Assembly (NCBI RefSeq): GCF_004361915.1
Contig: NZ_SNWP01000011.1
Span: 310,001-374,000, forward strand
Source of the DNA: Sediminibacterium goheungense
GTDB taxonomy: Bacteria; Bacteroidota; Bacteroidia; Chitinophagales; Chitinophagaceae
DNA length: 64,000 nucleotides
Reading direction: 5' to 3'
Shown here one piece after another: positions 9,394-18,800 of this stretch (position 1 is the first letter of the stretch; every line of letters starts with the position of its first letter). The translations under genes were made by a program, and so were the position numbers. The notes under the pieces are model-generated. The model was not told the origin of the DNA and did no database searches. It saw only the letters and a list, made by a program, of their open reading frames with translations.

Positions 9394-9883
9394 ATTTAGA
9401 AACTATCATTTTATACAGTTTGTAGCAGATAATATGGTTTTTCAACAAACTATAAAGTCATATATGCGCAACACTGCATTTACTCAATGAATCAAACCGG
9501 ATTACCAACGTGTATGGGGGATACACTATTTAATTCTATTCGACAATCAGGAATTTTATAAACATCTTTCTTGGGTTTCCAGCCTAATACGAAAATATGG
9601 ATAAATAGTATTAAAAGTCTATGTGTTGGAACAAATCTGGCTTTTATCAGCATCCTGGCTAAAACCCCGGTAAATACGTATTATCACCTAACTACTCTGG
9701 CAGGCAGCCAGTAAAATGTAAAAAAGCGTCACCGGATTCACTGCGTTTAATCCTTTGTTTCTCTCACTTCTGCCATATATCAAGAAATGTGTACTATGGT
9801 CTATGTTCCTGCACTTGCGGGTGGGGATTGGCCGATATTTGTTGGCTTATACCCTTATCACCCACAAGTACCTGTTCGCAGTT
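9394..9883. other. 490-bp intergenic region between divergent genes
   Basis: No convincing coding sequence was found. An open frame from a TTG at 9755 only extends the receptor gene upstream without a signal peptide. The stretch should hold the promoters of the divergent giant protein (minus) and the TonB-type receptor (plus), but no clear TTTG/TAnnTTTG pair could be fixed. Confidence 0.5.
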
Positions 9884-12292
9884 ATGAAGAAATCGTTTTT
9901 AGTTTTATTGCTTGGCTTTTTCATGGGCACTTCAGCAGCATGGGCGCAGACTTACCAGCTCATCATCAAAGTATCAGACGAAAAACAATTACCGATTGAA
10001 GGGGGGGTAGTGGAACTGTTTGCAAAAGACAATAAAACAGGCAATGCTATCAGTAAAAAAAACGGAGAAGCCGTTATTGCCAATGTGAAACCCGGTGTAT
10101 ATGAGCTGGCGGCTTCTTTCACCGGATATGAACCCCAGCGCCTGAAAAATATAACCCTTACCAACGCAGATCTCTACCTGGAAATAAAGCTGAAAGTGGC
10201 GGTGAATGAACTGGCACAGGTTACGGTACAGGCTACCAAACCCTTTATTCAGCGCGAGCAGGGTAAACTCATTGTAAACCCCGATGCATCGCCCACCAAT
10301 AACGGTACTACTGTTGTTGAACTGCTCGAGAAATCGCCGGGTGTTATGATCGATAGAAACAATGGTATCAGCCTGCGCAATAAATCGGGGGTACTGGTAC
10401 TGATCGATGATAAACCCACTTATCTGCAAGGCGCTGATTTAATCACTATGCTCTCATCCATGAATACTTCACAGGTGGAGAAAATAGAACTCATCACCAA
10501 CCCATCTGCCAAATACGATGCAGCGGGTAATTCGGGCATTATCAATATCAAAACAAAAAAAGTTAAACAGATAGGTTTTAATGGTAACCTTACCATGGCA
10601 GCTGCTATGGGTGTGCACCCACGTACCAATAATAGCCTGTTGCTCAACTACCGTAAAAATAAATGGAGCCATTACTTCTCTTATGGTATTAATTATGCCA
10701 AAACTAAGATGACGATCTATGCACTGCGTACTTATTTTAATGCAGCAAGATCACCCATCGCCATTCTTGAACAACCAACAGTTTTCAATAATACCAACCT
10801 CAACAATACCCTTAAATACGGTACTGAGTTTGCCGCAACAGATAAACTTAGTTTTGTATTTTCTGTATCCGGTTCACTCATTAACCGAAAAGCAAGAAAT
10901 ACAGCTACTGCCGATTGGTTATCGCCATCGGGAACCATCGACTCTTCTATTTTCACCTCATCTAAATCAGAGAACCGATTTACTACAGGTACCATGAGTA
11001 TCGGCTCGAGGCATAAGCTTTCTAAAACCCAACAACTCACCATCGATGCGGATGCAGCACGCTATGATTTGAATAACGAACAATATTTTCAAAGCGACAG
11101 AACTGGCTCACAAGGATACACCATTGGTACGTTGGGTAATATTCCTTCCCTCATTAAAATATTCTCCGTAAACAGTAACTATACACAGGAGATGGGCAGA
11201 AATGGTAAACTGGAAGCAGGTATTAAAACATCAAAGATTGATACTGATAATGATGCGGGTTATGCAGTAAGTATGAACAATGGTGTATGGAAGCCGGATT
11301 ATGGTAAGAGTAACCATTTTATTTACGGAGAAAAAATTCATGCAGCATTTGGTATGTATGAACAGAAGTTTAAAAAGCTCACGGTACAGGCTGGTCTGCG
11401 TTATGAGTACACGCATTATGATGCTCATCAGTTGGGCAATGTTGTAGTAAAAGATTCTTCTTTCAGCCGCAACTATGATGGTTTCTTTCCATCAGGTTTT
11501 GTTACCTGGGAGGCAGATTCGGCCCATACTTTTTCTGTATCCGTCGGCCGTCGTATTGATCGCCCCAATTTTCAAAGACTCAACCCTTTTGTAAACATCA
11601 TCAACAAATACACGCTTGAAAGAGGTAATCCTTTTTTCAGACCACAGTTTACCTGGAACTTCGAATTATCGCACCAGTATAAGCAATTGCTGCATACTAC
11701 TATTTCTTATTCACTGATCAGGGATTATTTCTCACAGTTGTTCCTTACCGACCCCGATGGCAGTCTGGTATATACACAGGGTAATGTAGGACGTATGCAT
11801 AATTATACATTCTCCATGATGCTCACTACCAAACCTGCCAAATGGTGGTCGTTAAATACAGAAGCCATTTACACCTATAAAAAACTGATTGGTTATGTAT
11901 GGAATAATTATCGTTCAGATATTTCGCAATTGACTTTCAATATGAATAACCAATTCCGCATTTCTAAAAAAATCAGTGCGGAGCTATCGGGCACCTATAC
12001 AGGCAGGTCGCGAAATGATTTACAGGAATTGCTGTACCCTTTCGGACAATTAAACGCCGGGTTCTCTATGCCTGTGATGAAGAACAGCGGCACACTGCGA
12101 CTTTCTTTCCGCGATATCTTTAAAACATTTTGGATGGAAGGCCTCACCGATTTTAAAGATGCAGAAGAATACTTCATCGTACGTCGCGATAGCCGTGTTA
12201 TTACCGCATCCTTTTCTTACCGTTTCGGTAAAACCACCAAAGCCGCCAAACAGAAATCTGCTACTGAAGAAATGCGAAGGGTTGAGCTGTAG
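9884..12292 (+). CDS. TonB-dependent-receptor-like outer-membrane beta-barrel protein
   Basis: An 802-residue protein from the ATG at 9884, which gives a clear signal peptide (MKKSFLVLLLGFFMGTSAAWA); the longer TTG start at 9755 does not. After cleavage comes a carboxypeptidase-regulatory-like domain (about 23-105, YQLIIKVSDEKQLPIEGGVV), then a plug-like domain (SPGVMIDRNNGISLRNKSGV, YDAAGNSGIINIKTKK) and a large C-terminal barrel with aromatic strands. It ends FSYRFGKTTKAAKQ and a short charged tail, as in the OMP_b-brl_3 family of Bacteroidota. The cargo is unknown. It stands alone between a divergent gene and a convergent one. Confidence 0.88.
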   Translation: MKKSFLVLLLGFFMGTSAAWAQTYQLIIKVSDEKQLPIEGGVVELFAKDNKTGNAISKKNGEAVIANVKPGVYELAASFTGYEPQRLKNITLTNADLYLEIKLKVAVNELAQVTVQATKPFIQREQGKLIVNPDASPTNNGTTVVELLEKSPGVMIDRNNGISLRNKSGVLVLIDDKPTYLQGADLITMLSSMNTSQVEKIELITNPSAKYDAAGNSGIINIKTKKVKQIGFNGNLTMAAAMGVHPRTNNSLLLNYRKNKWSHYFSYGINYAKTKMTIYALRTYFNAARSPIAILEQPTVFNNTNLNNTLKYGTEFAATDKLSFVFSVSGSLINRKARNTATADWLSPSGTIDSSIFTSSKSENRFTTGTMSIGSRHKLSKTQQLTIDADAARYDLNNEQYFQSDRTGSQGYTIGTLGNIPSLIKIFSVNSNYTQEMGRNGKLEAGIKTSKIDTDNDAGYAVSMNNGVWKPDYGKSNHFIYGEKIHAAFGMYEQKFKKLTVQAGLRYEYTHYDAHQLGNVVVKDSSFSRNYDGFFPSGFVTWEADSAHTFSVSVGRRIDRPNFQRLNPFVNIINKYTLERGNPFFRPQFTWNFELSHQYKQLLHTTISYSLIRDYFSQLFLTDPDGSLVYTQGNVGRMHNYTFSMMLTTKPAKWWSLNTEAIYTYKKLIGYVWNNYRSDISQLTFNMNNQFRISKKISAELSGTYTGRSRNDLQELLYPFGQLNAGFSMPVMKNSGTLRLSFRDIFKTFWMEGLTDFKDAEEYFIVRRDSRVITASFSYRFGKTTKAAKQKSATEEMRRVEL

Positions 12293-12390
12293 GAAATGAG
12301 AAACATGAAATAAGAAATAAGGAATGAGAAAGGACAGCAGTATCTCACTTCCTGATTTCTTATTTCATATTCCTTATTCCTTATTTCCTA
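12293..12390. repeat. Imperfect long hairpin of GGAAATAAG words
   Basis: The segment between two convergent genes is filled by words such as ATGAAATAAGAAATAAGG on one arm and their complements (TTTCTTATTTCATATTCC) on the other. It probably serves as a two-way terminator and is of the same family as 3237-3306 and 32303-32400. Confidence 0.55.
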
Positions 12391-12825
12391 CCCCCATACA
12401 TCCGGGTGCCTGGCGAAATAGGGGAGAGCGAAACAGCCGGAGAGGCCGGTGATGATTTCAATGCCCAGGGTGAGCCCACGGGCGCTGGCAGGGAGCGGTT
12501 CTCCGGTGGGCATCATATTAGGACCGAGGGGAATAAACGCAACAATGGTAATCAGACAAAGGCAGAGCAAGGTATAGAGTACGGTACCTCTTTTCAGGTG
12601 TTCGGCCATGGCAGCATATACAATACCTGCCGCAACCAATGTGGGAATGGTGAAATAGATAATGGAATTGATGTTTACCCATTCCGCAAACTCATACCCG
12701 GTAATCTTTCGGTAAATAAGATCGAAAGCGAGATTAATAACAGTGGTGCCGATGCCTACAAATAGGCCACCCAATATGCCACGCGTGGCCATACTGTAAT
12801 GGTAAGGGGAAGTTCCGGTTTCCAT
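12388..12825 (-). CDS. Hypothetical four-helix membrane protein
   Basis: A 145-residue protein with about four transmembrane segments: ILGGLFVGIGTTVINLAFDL (about 17-36), SIIYFTIPTLVAAGIVYAAM (54-73), VLYTLLCLCLITIVAFIPLG (82-101), and a C-terminal one around GIEIITGLSGCFALPYF. Between helices three and four is a polar loop with GPNMMPTGEPLP. I do not recognise a named family; it resembles small uncharacterised integral membrane proteins of Bacteroidota. It is convergent with the receptor gene and stands alone. Confidence 0.7.
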   Translation of the reverse strand: METGTSPYHYSMATRGILGGLFVGIGTTVINLAFDLIYRKITGYEFAEWVNINSIIYFTIPTLVAAGIVYAAMAEHLKRGTVLYTLLCLCLITIVAFIPLGPNMMPTGEPLPASARGLTLGIEIITGLSGCFALPYFARHPDVWG

Positions 12826-12983
12826 ATCGAAAGGTTTTAGTGTCAGAAAATCTGTGCTACCTCATACGATCGGAAAATGCCTGGCGATGATAAGACCTGT
12901 TTCTATAAATATACGAAAAAAAGTTGGGATCTGCAAGTAAAGTCGGGAAGTCCGAAAGTCCGGGAGATGATTGTGTATGTACA

Positions 12984-13065
12984 AACCCTCCGTGCCGTAC
13001 GCTGTGTGACTCCGTGGTAAAACCACTGAGCTAAAGGAGTCAGATACGGAGTAGCACGGAGGGTT
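12984..13065. repeat. Nested inverted-repeat element (structured)
   Basis: Outer arms AACCCTCCGTGC (12984-12995) and GCACGGAGGGTT (13054-13065) match perfectly. Inside are TGACTCC (13007-13013) with GGAGTCA (13036-13042), and a small hairpin GTGG-TAAAA-CCAC (13014-13026). An alternative inner pairing of ACTCCGT with ACGGAGT is possible. It sits in the 256-bp gap between two minus-strand genes, close to the end of neither, and has no U-run. Confidence 0.55.
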
Positions 13066-13081
13066 GCTGTATAACTACACC

Positions 13082-14059
13082 CTATCGGACTTCCGGACTT
13101 CCGGTCTTTCGGACTCCCTCCACTACCTGCTCTACAATCTCAGGAAAATAACGATGTTCCAGTTCATGGATCTTTTGTGCGAGGGTATCCGGGGTATCGG
13201 TGTCGGTTATTTCGCAGCGGGCCTGGAAAATGTGTTCACCTTCATCAAAACGCTCATTTACATAATGGATGGTGATACCACTTTCCTTTTCACCCGCCGC
13301 AATTACTGCTTCGTGTACATGCCTGCCATACATACCCTTACCGCCATAATTGGGTAAAAGGGCAGGGTGAATATTAATAATGCGGTTGGGGTAGGCTTCT
13401 ATAAGCGCAGCAGGAACTTTCCAGAGAAAGCCGGCCAGTACAATAAAATCGATACCGCTGCGGTGCTTCATTTCATCTACATAGGCATTGCCACGGAAAA
13501 ACTTCTCCTTTTCTATCATCAGCACCGGAATACCGTTATCGGTCGCTATCTGTATAACTCCGGCACCCGGTTTATTGCAAACCACCAGTTGAACCTGGAT
13601 GGAAGCATGATTTTTTAGATGGGCTATGATTTTGGCGGCATTGGAGCCCGCGCCGGACGCAAAAATCGCTATGCGGGTGATGGCTGATGTCTGATCGCGG
13701 GTGTCGGATTGCGGATTGGAAGAAAGTCCATGATCCATGGCCGATGTTGTATCTAATTTGCTTTCACCATTGACCATTGACCATTGACCATTGACCCTCC
13801 GCCACATTTTCGTCAGGTAATTGCGGAAAAAGGGAAATTGTCCGGTGAAGAGGCTGACCACCAGTACACAGCCGGGCCAGATGATGGTTATCAATACTAT
13901 ATATATTATATAATAAAGAACGCCCTTTTCGAGGGAGGTGAGCGCCATTAAACGCTTGCCTGTATAGCCGCAGAGACTACCACCAACGGCAAAAGTGGTA
14001 AAAACGAGGATGAACCGGGGCCATGATAAACCCCATTTCTCTTTCAGGCGACGAAACAT
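13082..14059 (-). CDS. purN: DUF6787-like membrane domain fused to phosphoribosylglycinamide formyltransferase
   Basis: A 325-residue frame from the ATG at 14059 (MFRRLKEKWGLSWPRF). Residues 1-100 match the small DUF6787 membrane protein: two helices, FILVFTTFAVGGSLCGYTGK and YYIIYIVLITIIWPGCVLVV, then GQFPFFRNYLTKM. Residues from about 128 are PurN, which transfers a formyl group from 10-formyl-THF to GAR in purine synthesis. It shows FASGAGSNAAK, the catalytic NIHPALLP block (Asn and His) and a downstream Asp in RFDEGEHIF. The linker is coded partly by tandem 7-bp repeats (13767-13797). The two halves are normally separate genes. Translation could restart at an internal ATG before TRIAIFASG, or the protein may be truly fused and membrane-tethered. 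Confidence 0.85.
   Translation of the reverse strand: MFRRLKEKWGLSWPRFILVFTTFAVGGSLCGYTGKRLMALTSLEKGVLYYIIYIVLITIIWPGCVLVVSLFTGQFPFFRNYLTKMWRRVNGQWSMVNGESKLDTTSAMDHGLSSNPQSDTRDQTSAITRIAIFASGAGSNAAKIIAHLKNHASIQVQLVVCNKPGAGVIQIATDNGIPVLMIEKEKFFRGNAYVDEMKHRSGIDFIVLAGFLWKVPAALIEAYPNRIINIHPALLPNYGGKGMYGRHVHEAVIAAGEKESGITIHYVNERFDEGEHIFQARCEITDTDTPDTLAQKIHELEHRYFPEIVEQVVEGVRKTGSPEVR
13767..13797 (-). repeat. Tandem heptamer TTGACCA inside the DUF6787-PurN frame
   Basis: Four successive copies of a 7-bp word (read TTGACCA on the plus strand) fall in the coding linker and translate as VNGQWSMVNGE. The period is seven, not a multiple of three, so each copy is read in a different frame. The word resembles those making intergenic hairpins elsewhere in the window. 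Confidence 0.75.
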
Positions 14060-14110
14060 GGCCCAAAAATGCGATAAAAAATGGAGGAAAATTGCAATAG
14101 GCCTTTTTTT

Positions 14111-14156
14111 AGCCACAGATTCACAGATTAAAAAAGAAATCTGTGAATCTGCGGCT
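14111..14156. repeat. Inverted repeat of CAGATTCACAGATT words
   Basis: Arms of 19 bp, AGCCACAGATTCACAGATT and its complement with one mismatch, are separated by a seven-base A-rich loop. It lies upstream of the DUF6787-PurN start, in its likely 5' untranslated region. Confidence 0.6.
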
Positions 14157-14232
14157 TGATGAAAGCATTCTTTAGATGCAGGAAGCTCAATTTTAGGTAA
14201 TTGGAATTCATGCAATGAATTTGTTTAAAAAC

Positions 14233-14248
14233 CATGACATTCGTCATG
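14233..14248. promoter_or_regulatory. Crp/Fnr-type palindrome CATGAC-ATTC-GTCATG
   Basis: A perfect palindrome with six-base arms (CATGAC/GTCATG) and a four-base centre. It lies between the divergent DUF6787-PurN gene and the ACIII operon, about 100 bp upstream of the predicted operon start site. The core TGAC-N4-GTCA is shared with 2962-2978. A Crp/Fnr-family regulator of respiration is a reasonable reader; this is inferred. Confidence 0.5.
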
Positions 14249-14309
14249 TTCAGTATTCATCAATCCGCTGAAACTCAGGCCAGATAAGGATAAAAAAAAT
14301 TACACAAGG

Positions 14310-14342
14310 TTTGGTTTATGTCAGCATCGTGTCATATTTTTG
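14310..14342 (+). promoter_or_regulatory. Bacteroidota promoter of the respiratory operon
   Basis: TTTG at 14310-14313, a 21-base spacer and TATTTTTG at 14335-14342 fit the Bacteroidota sigma consensus TTTG-N(19-21)-TAnnTTTG exactly. Transcription would begin near 14349. This places the in-frame ATG at 14318 upstream of the transcript and supports the ATG at 14390 as the actA start. Confidence 0.65.
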
Positions 14343-14389
14343 CAGCCGTTCACGGATATTTTTCCACACCAAGAACCACGTTTGTGTAT

Positions 14390-15655
14390 ATGATATCTTT
14401 TAGACGCATAACCAAGACCTGTCTGCTCAGCGCACTCCTCTTCTTGGGTTTTTCAACAGTGAATACAGTGTCCGCACAAGACGGTAAAGCGCTCTTTACA
14501 ACGAATTGTGCCTCCTGTCACCAGGTACATAAAGCCTCTACCGGTCCTGCCCTTGCGGGTGTTGAGGACCGTTGGCCCAATAAAGCCAATCTCTATTCCT
14601 GGATCAGGAACAGCTCCGCTTTCCTGAAAACAGGTGATAAGTATGCAAACGACCTGTACGTTCAATACAATAAGGTTGCGATGAACCAGTTTCCGAATCT
14701 GACAGACGACGAAATCGGCGCCATCCTTAAATATATCAACTCTGTGCCTGCCCCAGGTACTGGTGCTGCCGCAGGTGCAGCTGCAGGTGATCCAAACGCC
14801 GCTGCTGCTTCTGAAAGCGACAATACTTTATTATTTGGTATCCTCACCCTGATCCTGGCTGTTGTGGCCCTGATTTTGTTACAGGTGAATGCCAACCTGA
14901 AAAAACTGGCTGATGAGCGTGAAGGTCATGCTGCGGTTGAGCCGGTTCCTTTCTGGAGAAACAAGAGTTATATCGCCATGATTACCGTGGTACTGTTTGT
15001 AGTAGGTGGTTACCTTACTTCAAAAGGTGCCATGGGACTGGGCAGAAGCAAAGACTATCAGCCGGAACAACCTATCTACTATTCTCACAAAGTACACGCT
15101 GGTATTAACCAGATCAACTGTCAGTATTGCCATACCGGTGTTTACCAGGGCAAGCAGGCTACCATTCCATCTGTGAATGTGTGTATGAACTGTCACATGT
15201 CGATCAATGAGTACAACGGCGAAAAAATGTACAATGAAGCAGGTGAAGAAGTGAACGGTACAGCAGAAATTCAGAAATTATACAAATATGCAGGTTTTGA
15301 GCCAGGTAAACCGTGGGATCCTTCCAAGGCAAAACCCATTGAGTGGGTTCGCATCCACAACCTGCCTGATCACGTTTACTTTAACCACTCACAGCACGTA
15401 AAAGCAGGACAGGTGGCATGTCAGACCTGTCATGGTGAAATCCAGAAAATGGGTGAAGTAAAACAGTTCAGCGACCTGAGCATGGGATGGTGTATCAACT
15501 GTCACCGCGAAACACAGGTGCAGTTCAAAGACAATGGTTTCTATAGTATTTACGAGAAATACCACCAGGACCTGAAGAGCGGTAAAATGGATAGCACAAA
15601 AGGTGTTACTGTTGAAGCGATTGGCGGCACTGAGTGTCAGAAATGCCATTATTAA
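14390..15655 (+). CDS. actA: ACIII subunit ActA, multiheme cytochrome c with extra N-terminal monoheme domain
   Basis: A 421-residue protein with signal peptide MISFRRITKTCLLSALLF...VSAQ. A single cytochrome c domain comes first (CASCH, residues 40-44), then an Ala/Gly linker and two membrane helices (about 147-166 and 194-213). A five-heme domain follows with CQYCH (244-248), CMNCH (265-269), CQTCH (344-348), CINCH (368-372) and CQKCH (416-420, next to the end). ActA is the multiheme electron-transfer subunit of alternative complex III, passing electrons from quinol towards the terminal oxidase. Five hemes is the usual description; six CXXCH sites are present here because of the N-terminal domain. 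It is the first gene of the operon. Confidence 0.93.
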   Translation: MISFRRITKTCLLSALLFLGFSTVNTVSAQDGKALFTTNCASCHQVHKASTGPALAGVEDRWPNKANLYSWIRNSSAFLKTGDKYANDLYVQYNKVAMNQFPNLTDDEIGAILKYINSVPAPGTGAAAGAAAGDPNAAAASESDNTLLFGILTLILAVVALILLQVNANLKKLADEREGHAAVEPVPFWRNKSYIAMITVVLFVVGGYLTSKGAMGLGRSKDYQPEQPIYYSHKVHAGINQINCQYCHTGVYQGKQATIPSVNVCMNCHMSINEYNGEKMYNEAGEEVNGTAEIQKLYKYAGFEPGKPWDPSKAKPIEWVRIHNLPDHVYFNHSQHVKAGQVACQTCHGEIQKMGEVKQFSDLSMGWCINCHRETQVQFKDNGFYSIYEKYHQDLKSGKMDSTKGVTVEAIGGTECQKCHY

Positions 15656-15884
15656 TTTGAAAATTAGGCAATTTGAAAATTTGAAAATGAAGCAGGTTCA
15701 GATTTTCAAAACCTTCGGTTTTTAAAATTGATAATGTTTACCAGAATAATTAGAAAAGAAGATTGTGGCTTGAAAATTTTTAAGTTCACAAATTTTCAAA
15801 TTCACATAGTAACGAAAAGGAATTTGAGGAAGCGGATACCATCATTTCCAAATTTTCAAATTTTCAAATTTTCAAATTAACAAG
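15656..15884. repeat. Intergenic tandem/inverted TTTGAAAA repeats between actA and actB
   Basis: The 229-bp gap has copies of the 8-mer AATTTGAA on the 5' side and its complement TTTTCAAA (five near-contiguous copies) just before actB. They can fold as a long AT hairpin within the operon transcript. No gene is seen. Similar blocks lie at 20569, 23242 and 30915. Confidence 0.7.
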
Positions 15885-18800
15885 ATGGAAAAAAAGTACT
15901 GGCAAAGTTTTGGAGAGCTGAATCAGTCTGAGGCTTACAATAAAGAGGTTAAAGACGAGTTTAAGGAAGAACTGCCTTTTGTAGCCGATGAAAGCAAAAG
16001 TTTCATGGAAACAGCTGCTCCCCGCAGAGACTTTCTGAAATACCTGGGCTTTAGCACAGCGGCAGCTGCGGTTGCGGCTAGTTGTGAAATGCCGGTAAAG
16101 AAAGCCATTCCATTTGCCAATAAGCCTGAAGATATTGTTCCCGGTATTTCCAATTACTATGCTACCACCTATGTACAGGATGGTGATGTAGTAAGTGTAC
16201 TGGCGAAAGTACGTGATGGCCGTCCCATTAAAATTGAAGGTAACGACCTGAGCCCGATTACAAAAGGTGGTACATCTGCCCGCGTACAGGCTTCTGTGTT
16301 GGATTTATATGATACTGCCCGCTTACGTTTCCCTACCATCGATGGTAAGGAAGTAACTTTTGAGGCAGTAGACAAAGCTGTGGCAGCAGGTATCGGTGGT
16401 AATGTGGTAATTCTTACCAGTACCCTTACATCACCTTCTACCAAAGCTGTAGTAGCTGAGTTTCTGGCCAAATACCCAGGTAGTCGCCACGTAACTTACG
16501 ATGCTGTTTCTTACAGTGCTATGTTACTGGCCAATGAAGCTACTTACGGTGTACGTGGTATTCCTTCTTATCATTTCGAAAACGCAAAAGCCATAGTAAG
16601 CCTGGGTGCCGATTTCCTCGGAACCTGGTTGAGCCCTGTTGAATTTGCGAAACAATATGCTGCCGGTAAAAAAATCGATGAGAAGAACCCAAGCATGAGC
16701 AAGCACATTCATTTCGAATCTGTAGCTTCTCTTACCGGTTCTAATGCCGATGAAAAATACCTGCACCGCCCATCTGAAACCGCTGCTGTTGCCGCTGCTT
16801 TATTAAGCGCTGTAAACGGACAGGGTGTAAGTGGCATCAGCGATGCAAAACTGAAAGCCGGTATTGAAAAAGCTGCAAAAGCATTGAATGAAAATAAAGG
16901 TGCTGCACTGGTAGTAGCAGGTAGCAATGATGTGAATGTACAGATCATTGTAAATGCTATTAACAACGCTGTTGGTGCCGGTGGATCTACTATTAACTGG
17001 GGTGTGTTAGATAACCAACGTGCGGGTGTGGACGCTGATTTTGCGAAACTGGTAGACGACATGAATGCAGGTGCGGTGAACACCCTCCTGATTTATGGTG
17101 CTAACCCTGCTTATACCTGGTATGATGCCGATAAGTTTAAAGCAGGTCTGAAAAAAGTAAAAACAAGCGTTTCTTTTGCTACCAAAGTAGATGAAACGGC
17201 TGAACTCTGTAAGATTGTAGCTCCTGATCATCACTACCTCGAAAGCTGGGGTGATGCAGAAGCAAAAACAGGACATTTCTCTTTCATTCAACCTACCATC
17301 TATCCTTTATTCAAAACACGTCAGTGGCAGGATAGCCTGTTGAAATGGAGTGGTAATACCAATGATTACCTCGCTTACCTGAAAAATTTCTGGAGCGCAA
17401 AACTGGGCGGACAAACCGGTTGGGATAAAGCCCTGCAGGATGGTGTGATCAGCCTCGGCGAATCAGCTACCAAACCCGGAACCTTTAATGGTGCAGCGGT
17501 AGGTGCTGCTGTAGCTGCTGCTGCTTCAGGTAAAAAAGGTGGAAAATATGAACTGGTACTCTATGAAAAAGTAGGTATCGGTGCGGGTCAGGGTGCTGCT
17601 AACCCATGGTTACAGGAATTACCAGATCCGGTGACTCGTGCTACATGGGATAACTATGTAATTGTATCGCCTGCACTGGCAAGAACCATTTTGGATATTG
17701 ACCTGAACAATGGTGGTCAGGCAGATGCTTATGAAGTAAATCCGCCAAAGAAAGTGGTGAAAGTTACCGCTAACGGTAAAGAAATTTCACTGCCTGTATT
17801 GATCATCCCCGGTACACATCCTGATACCATCGGTATCGCTGTAGGATATGGCCGTAGCAATAACCTGGGTAAAGCTGCTGAAGGTGTAGGTAAAAATGCT
17901 TTCCCGCTGGCTACCCTCAGCAATGGTGTAGTAAGCTTTAACAACAGCAGTGTTGAGATTGCTGTAACAGGTGAAAAATATCCTGTAGCCTTAACACAAA
18001 CACATAACCGTTACGATACCACACAGGGTAACCGTACCGAGGTAATGAAAGAACTGACACTGGCCGACTATAAAAAACATCCCACTGAAATACGCGATGA
18101 GCGTGACCATGAATTGAAACCTTGGGGTGGTCTGGAGAAATTTGAGAGCCAGGGCACCATCTATCCTGTGTACGACAGACCAGGCATTAAATGGGGCATG
18201 AGTGTGGATCTGAACACCTGTACCGGTTGTGGCGCCTGTGTAGTGGCTTGTAATGCTGAGAACAACGTATCGGTTGTAGGTAAGCCTGAAGTACTGCGTG
18301 GTCATGAAATGCACTGGTTACGTATCGACCGCTACTACAGTGGCGATATGGATAACCCGAATGTAGTGTTCCAGCCACTGATGTGTCAGCATTGCGATAA
18401 CGCTCCTTGTGAAAACGTTTGTCCGGTAGCTGCTACCAACCACAGTTCAGAAGGTATTAACCAGATGACTTATAACCGTTGTATCGGTACAAGATATTGT
18501 GCGAACAACTGTCCATATAAAGTACGTCGCTTTAACTGGGCTGATTATACAGGATCAGACAGCTTCCCGAATAACCAGGTAGGTGAAGTAAATGATGTGG
18601 TACTGAACATGAATGATGATCTTACCCGCATGGTACTGAATCCGGATGTAACCGTTCGTTCACGTGGTGTGATTGAAAAATGTTCATTCTGCGTACAGCG
18701 TTTACAGGAAAGCAAACTGAAAGCGAAGAAAGACAGCAGACCATTGGTAGACAGCGATATCAAAGTAGCATGTCAGCAGGCATGTCCTACCAACGCCATC

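Noticed and set aside
14318..14389. Upstream ATG of actA
   Set aside because: It lies before the predicted transcription start (near 14349) and would bury the signal peptide.
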